Source: Priapulus caudatus (Eukaryota > Priapulida > Priapulimorpha > Priapulimorphida > Priapulidae). Taken from it: 22,926 bases of DNA. Location of the stretch: NCBI RefSeq assembly GCF_000485595.1, contig NW_014577155.1:307085-330010 (forward strand), given 5' to 3'. The translations under genes and the position numbers were made by a program. The notes under the pieces are model-generated. The model made no database searches, was not told the DNA's origin, and worked only from the letters and a program-made list of their open reading frames with translations. Position 1 is the first letter of the stretch; each line of letters starts with the position of its first letter. Positions 22,401-22,926 of this stretch are shown piece by piece.

Positions 22401-22883
22401 CTAATATACTTGCAACTATCAGTCTATATCTATTAGTCTATACCTATTAGCCTATAAGTCTATACCTATTAGTCTATACGTCTATTAGTCTATCAGTCTA
22501 TGCCTATTGGTCTATTGGTCTATCAGTCTATGCCTATTAGCCTATTCGTCTCTAAGTCTATTAGCCTATCAGTCAATATGTCTATTAGCTAGTGCTTATT
22601 AGTCTGTAATAGTCTGTTCCAATTAATTATTAATGCCTATCAGCGATATGTCGACAGAGTTGGAAGCTCATTAATAAATCAGACAATGACTGGCGCGGTG
22701 AGGGTGTCGTCGCGACGGGCGCATCAGACGACGTAGAAGGATATGAGTGCAGTGATGCATCCCATGCTGGATCCAATGGCAAATGCTCCGCAGAAGATCC
22801 CCAGGAAGTTTCCCACAGACTTGAAGAAGGCTGTCACTTCGAAGCCAGGCCCTGAACCAGTATTGCTGTACGTCTCTATTGCC
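7186..22883 (-). CDS. Endosomal/organellar Na+(K+)/H+ exchanger, SLC9A6/7/9 (NHE6/7/9) group, 3' part in twelve exons
   Basis: Twelve exons join in phase (22745-22883, 22150-22255, 21686-21774, 21013-21126, 20455-20566, 19878-20031, 19675-19726, 17944-18053, 17575-17683, 15252-15326, 11797-11922, 7186-7293) to give about 430 residues ending in TGA. In order they show [19 protein letters not shown] and [105 protein letters not shown], then the tail [14 protein letters not shown] and a C-terminal GDLGLGDH. These are hallmark segments of the CPA1 exchangers that swap Na+ or K+ for luminal H+ in endosomes and Golgi. The FAGLRGA helix region and the RVGV...WYNFD tail separate this group from plasma-membrane NHE1-5. 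N-terminal exons lie right of the window. Three introns look U12-type. The paralogue (6, 7 or 9) cannot be told; invertebrates often have a single pro-orthologue. Confidence 0.95.
8665..8735. repeat. Degenerate telomere-like CCTAAC repeats, left of MITE
   Basis: CCTTACCCTAATCCTAACAT and similar near-hexamers; interrupted by the MITE and continued from 9165. Confidence 0.75.
8736..9164. mobile_element. 429-bp MITE with 45-bp inverted repeats and 8-bp target duplication
   Basis: The termini 8736-8780 and 9120-9164 are inverted copies, 43 of 45 identical, starting CCCGGGGGGGTCACTATATA. An exact CCTAATCA flanks both sides (8728-8735 and 9165-9172). A second inner inverted pair, AATAGGCACCCT, occurs at about 8839-8851 and 9095-9106. 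The interior has GC-rich sequence and repeats of GCAATAGGGGGTAGGG and has no coding capacity. Eight-base duplications are typical of hAT and P superfamilies; the ends do not identify which. Confidence 0.88.
9165..9260. repeat. Degenerate telomere-like CCTAAC repeats, right of MITE
   Basis: CCTACTCCTAATCCTAACAC and similar near-hexamers; continuation of the tract at 8665-8735. Confidence 0.75.
9429..9948. mobile_element. hAT-like non-autonomous element, 520 bp
   Basis: Ends are CAGGGGCGGATCCAG (9429-9443) and, inverted, CAGGGGCGGATTCAG (9934-9948), 14 of 15 identical. CAGGGGCGGAT-type termini are common on hAT elements in animals. The 8 bases on each side (ACTGCCCC and GCCCCCCT) are not a clean duplication. 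The interior contains GGGGGGCCTCCCCCAGG and no intact open frame. Confidence 0.75.
10131..10685. repeat. (GGAT)n tetranucleotide array, about 555 bp
   Basis: Nearly unbroken ATGG/GGAT tetramers with scattered variants (GATA, GAAT, GGGT). Long open frames of WMDG or HPSI repeats on both strands are products of the repeat and are not proteins. Confidence 0.97.
11050..11200. repeat. Degenerate telomere-like CCTAAC repeats
   Basis: AACCCTAATCCTAACTCTAA and CACCCTAACCCTAACCATGC are the clearest parts; too diverged to be a functional telomere. Confidence 0.7.
11797..11922 (-). CDS. Exchanger tail exon, acidic (copy K)
   Basis: 126 nt, 42 codons, phase 0 on both sides; donor GTAAGC. Encodes [15 protein letters not shown] followed by an Ala/Ser-rich stretch ending RPPDR. 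Two in-frame acceptors 9 nt apart (after CCGACCAG or after CTTTCCAG) allow or skip [13 protein letters not shown] again matches the vertebrate DDSDLILNDG segment, so this may be an alternative to, or a duplicate of, 15252-15326. Confidence 0.82.
13261..13325. repeat. Strong imperfect hairpin, 25-bp arms
   Basis: 13261-13285 and 13301-13325 are inverted copies, 23 of 25 paired, around a 15-nt loop; the core is GTGGAGACGTGCGC. It sits in a GC-rich island with two CCGCGGG motifs just upstream (about 13216-13243). Confidence 0.8.
13357..13873 (+). pseudogene. Non-LTR retrotransposon-like reverse transcriptase, truncated and frameshifted
   Basis: From 13360 the frame reads [20 protein letters not shown], with YVDD as the catalytic motif of reverse transcriptase, followed by [15 protein letters not shown], the usual K.N..K(T/S)..M..F block. 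The frame is then lost and resumes at about 13566 in another frame as [20 protein letters not shown], the family YLG block. A third segment (about 13743-13873) reads [20 protein letters not shown] then [16 protein letters not shown] precedes the YVDD codon block and the segments are out of frame, so it is a dead 5'- and 3'-truncated copy. It lies antisense inside an exchanger intron. The clade (RTE, Jockey-like or other) cannot be set from this fragment. Confidence 0.75.
15252..15326 (-). CDS. Exchanger tail exon, acidic (copy J)
   Basis: 75 nt, 25 codons, phase 0 on both sides; acceptor GATTTTTGTAG, donor GTCAGC. Encodes [20 protein letters not shown] and ISGHQ. It aligns with the vertebrate DDDSDL.L...ISLTYG stretch. 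The downstream exon 11797-11922 resembles the same stretch. Confidence 0.85.
15327..17574 (-). other. 2.2-kb exchanger intron
   Basis: Apart from the 38-bp minisatellite at its 5' end (17381-17570) I see no feature. Short open frames here lack recognisable motifs. Confidence 0.65.
17381..17570. repeat. 38-bp minisatellite, five copies
   Basis: Units start at 17381, 17419, 17457, 17495 and 17533, each of the form GAATAGTATCGTGACATAGA then GGAAGCCGGTGCGGTATC. The last copy is the most diverged. On the transcribed strand the array begins 4 nt into the intron after the exon 17575-17683. Confidence 0.93.
17575..17683 (-). CDS. Exchanger exon 9 of the window
   Basis: 109 nt. Completes K and encodes [20 protein letters not shown], then [29 protein letters not shown] is a conserved tail motif of NHE6/7/9. 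Donor GTGAGTG, phase 0. Confidence 0.96.
17684..17943 (-). other. Probable U12-type GT-AG intron, 260 nt
   Basis: Starts GTATCCTTTC at 17943 and ends GATCAG at 17684. TTCCTTCAC at 17703-17695 differs from the U12 branch consensus at one position (C for R); its A at 17696 is 12 nt from the intron end, an ideal distance. Phase 2; the join gives NFDYKFLKPLL as in relatives. A CA/TG repeat (17841-17906) lies inside. Confidence 0.82.
17841..17906. repeat. (CA)n-rich microsatellite
   Basis: CACGCACACACACGCACACA tract within the 260-nt U12-type intron. Confidence 0.88.
17944..18053 (-). CDS. Exchanger exon 8 of the window
   Basis: 110 nt, acceptor CACTCGTCGCAG, phase 0 start. Encodes a variable Ser/Pro/His-rich start, then [14 protein letters not shown], matching the family's (M/L)WY.FD(H/Y). 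Ends in phase 2 at the U12-type donor GTATCCTTT. Confidence 0.92.
18486..18618. repeat. (GA)n microsatellite
   Basis: GA dinucleotides with a few AAAG and GTGA interruptions. Confidence 0.95.
19219..19500. repeat. (TG)n-rich microsatellite
   Basis: About 280 nt of TGTGTG mixed with GCGTGCGTG and GCATGCATGC; a purine-pyrimidine alternating tract that could adopt Z-DNA. Confidence 0.94.
19675..19726 (-). CDS. Exchanger exon 7 of the window (short, start of tail)
   Basis: 52 nt between acceptor GTTTTCAG and donor GTAAGTCG. Completes R and encodes [22 protein letters not shown](D/E) is conserved at this point in the family. An earlier GTAAGG donor after ACAGCT would break the phase. Confidence 0.88.
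19826..19872. repeat. (CA)n-rich microsatellite beside exon
   Basis: CACACACGTGCACACGCACG tract ending 5 nt from the donor of the exon 19878-20031. Confidence 0.88.
19878..20031 (-). CDS. Exchanger exon 6 of the window
   Basis: 154 nt between acceptor ATGTCGCAG and donor GTACTGTG. Encodes (G)[19 protein letters not shown], a hydrophobic helix [14 protein letters not shown], and [11 protein letters not shown]. The GLRGA motif is a CPA1 hallmark; this is the last membrane segment before the cytoplasmic tail. Confidence 0.97.
20039..20228. repeat. About 58-bp minisatellite in exchanger intron
   Basis: Units begin with ATATCATGA or ATAGCATGA at 20039, 20093, 20151 and 20209 and contain ACATCAGCAACCGACACACC and CATTACATT. 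The array touches the 3' splice site of the exon 19878-20031 on the transcribed strand. Confidence 0.85.
20366..20431. repeat. (CT)n microsatellite
   Basis: CT dinucleotides with CCTG and CACT interruptions, just beyond the donor of the exon 20455-20566. Confidence 0.9.
20455..20566 (-). CDS. Exchanger exon 5 of the window
   Basis: 112 nt, encoding [20 protein letters not shown], then [17 protein letters not shown] plus one base; donor GTAGGTGG, phase 1. GRA.N(V/I)YPLSF and QHMMMFAG are conserved in NHE6/7/9. Confidence 0.96.
20567..21012 (-). other. Probable U12-type GT-AG intron
   Basis: Starts GTATCCTTGT at 21012 and ends GCATAG at 20567. GTCCTTGAC (branch A at 20584, 17 nt from the intron end) matches the U12 branch consensus at eight of nine positions. 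The spacing is at the long end of the usual range. Phase 0; joins LAI to VAIVIGRA as in relatives. Confidence 0.78.
20636..20998. repeat. Long polypyrimidine tract with internal duplication
   Basis: Almost entirely C/T on the + strand; contains an internal tandem duplication around CTCCCATCCTCCTCACCCTT (about 20822-20855 and 20890-20925). It fills most of the U12-type intron 20567-21012. Ser/Leu/Pro open frames are artefacts. Confidence 0.9.
21013..21126 (-). CDS. Exchanger exon 4 of the window
   Basis: 114 nt, phase 0 at both ends, acceptor TTTGTTGCAG. Encodes [30 protein letters not shown] and a hydrophobic GFIMLAI. The donor is GTATCCTT, minor-class in type. Confidence 0.95.
21127..21685 (-). 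other. Exchanger intron without notable content
   Basis: AT-rich sequence with a short CTGCTGCTGCTAGTA tract near 21323-21346; nothing else recognisable. Confidence 0.7.
21686..21774 (-). CDS. Exchanger exon 3 of the window
   Basis: 89 nt between acceptor TTTCTTGCAG and donor GTATGCCC. Encodes (G)[19 protein letters not shown] and [10 protein letters not shown], nearly invariant in this exchanger group. Confidence 0.97.
21805..21992. repeat. Polypurine tract
   Basis: GGGAGAGGGAGAGGAAGAGA-type sequence in the exchanger intron 21775-22149, followed by an AATAAT-rich stretch at about 22010-22060. Confidence 0.92.
22150..22255 (-). CDS. Exchanger exon 2 of the window
   Basis: 106 nt, 35 codons plus one base, encoding [20 protein letters not shown] then [15 protein letters not shown]. 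Donor GTACGC after ACCG, phase 1. This is a conserved membrane segment of NHE6/7/9. Confidence 0.95.
22256..22744 (-). other. U12-type AT-AC intron
   Basis: The intron starts ATATCCTT (22744-22737) and ends GGTGCAC (AC at 22257-22256). TTCCTTAAC at 22274-22266 is a perfect U12 branch site with its A at 22267, 11 nt from the intron end. Joining GCACTC to CTGACAAAG keeps phase 0 and restores the family sequence GCITALLTKFTK. No GT-AG alternative joins the two exons in frame without adding or losing conserved residues. Confidence 0.9.
22418..22612. repeat. TCTATTAG-type short tandem repeats
   Basis: Repeated AGTCTATACCTATTAG/AGTCTATCAGTCTATGCC blocks of 8-20 nt inside the U12 AT-AC intron. Confidence 0.85.
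22745..22883 (-). CDS. Exchanger exon 1 of the window
   Basis: 139 nt encoding one codon-completing base and 46 residues: AIETYSNTG, then [20 protein letters not shown] and a hydrophobic end GCITAL. The 5' boundary is set at TATAG (22884-22888 region); an alternative acceptor ACGTACAG would start about 20 nt later. The 3' boundary is the AT-AC donor ATATCCTT beginning at 22744. Confidence 0.85.
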
Positions 22884-22897
22884 CTATACACATGCAA

Positions 22898-22926
22898 TAT
22901 ATACATATATATATATATATATATAT
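22898..22926. repeat. (AT)n microsatellite at window edge
   Basis: TATATA tract running off the right edge, just upstream of the first exchanger exon on the - strand. Confidence 0.9.

Noticed and set aside
22724-22744. Extension of the first exchanger exon to ISFYVV and a stop at 22726-22724
   Set aside because: The conserved protein resumes as LTKFTK in the next exon and an exact U12 AT-AC donor begins at this point, so these codons are intronic.

Overview
This is animal nuclear DNA, not prokaryotic. Coding sequence is sparse and split by short to multi-kilobase introns with clear splice sites. The rest is dominated by microsatellites, minisatellites, small inverted-repeat elements and one decayed retroelement. 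Three introns carry minor-class (U12) splice signals, so the host should have a minor spliceosome; that argues against nematodes such as C. elegans. The proteins are metazoan in type, and the repeat content suggests an invertebrate. I cannot name the species.

Two genes converge on each other. On the + strand, the 3' end of a FAXC-like gene (failed axon connections / metaxin-like GST fold) runs from the left edge to about 2997. Three exons (896-1036, 1914-2087, 2857-2886) join in phase to give the last 114 residues, and AATAAA signals follow. Each of its two introns is largely filled by a minisatellite. On the - strand, the 3' two-thirds or so of an endosomal/organellar Na+/H+ exchanger (SLC9A6/7/9, NHE6/7/9 group) runs from the right edge down to a stop codon at 7186-7188. 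I could build twelve consecutive exons with consistent phase (22745-22883 down to 7186-7293), together encoding about 430 residues. They cover the later membrane segments, the conserved HMMMFAGLRGA region, the cytoplasmic tail and the C-terminus.

The most notable result is in the exchanger gene. The intron 22256-22744 starts ATATCCTT and ends AC, with a TTCCTTAAC branch site 11 nt before its end: a textbook U12 AT-AC intron. Two further introns (20567-21012 and 17684-17943) start GTATCCTT and have U12-like branch sites near their 3' ends. Two separate tail exons (15252-15326 and 11797-11922) both resemble the same acidic stretch of vertebrate NHE6/7/9, are both phase 0 at each end, and may be a duplicated or alternatively used pair.

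Intergenic DNA (2998-7185) holds two MITE-like elements (3099-3312 and 4275-4499) and simple repeats. The last exchanger intron (7294-11796) holds a 429-bp MITE with 45-bp inverted repeats and an exact 8-bp target duplication inside telomere-like sequence (8736-9164), a 520-bp hAT-like element (9429-9948) and a 0.55-kb GGAT array. The intron 11923-15251 holds a YVDD-bearing reverse-transcriptase remnant next to a strong 65-nt hairpin. I saw no tRNA, rRNA, CRISPR array or prokaryotic-style system, and no clearly new multi-gene system.
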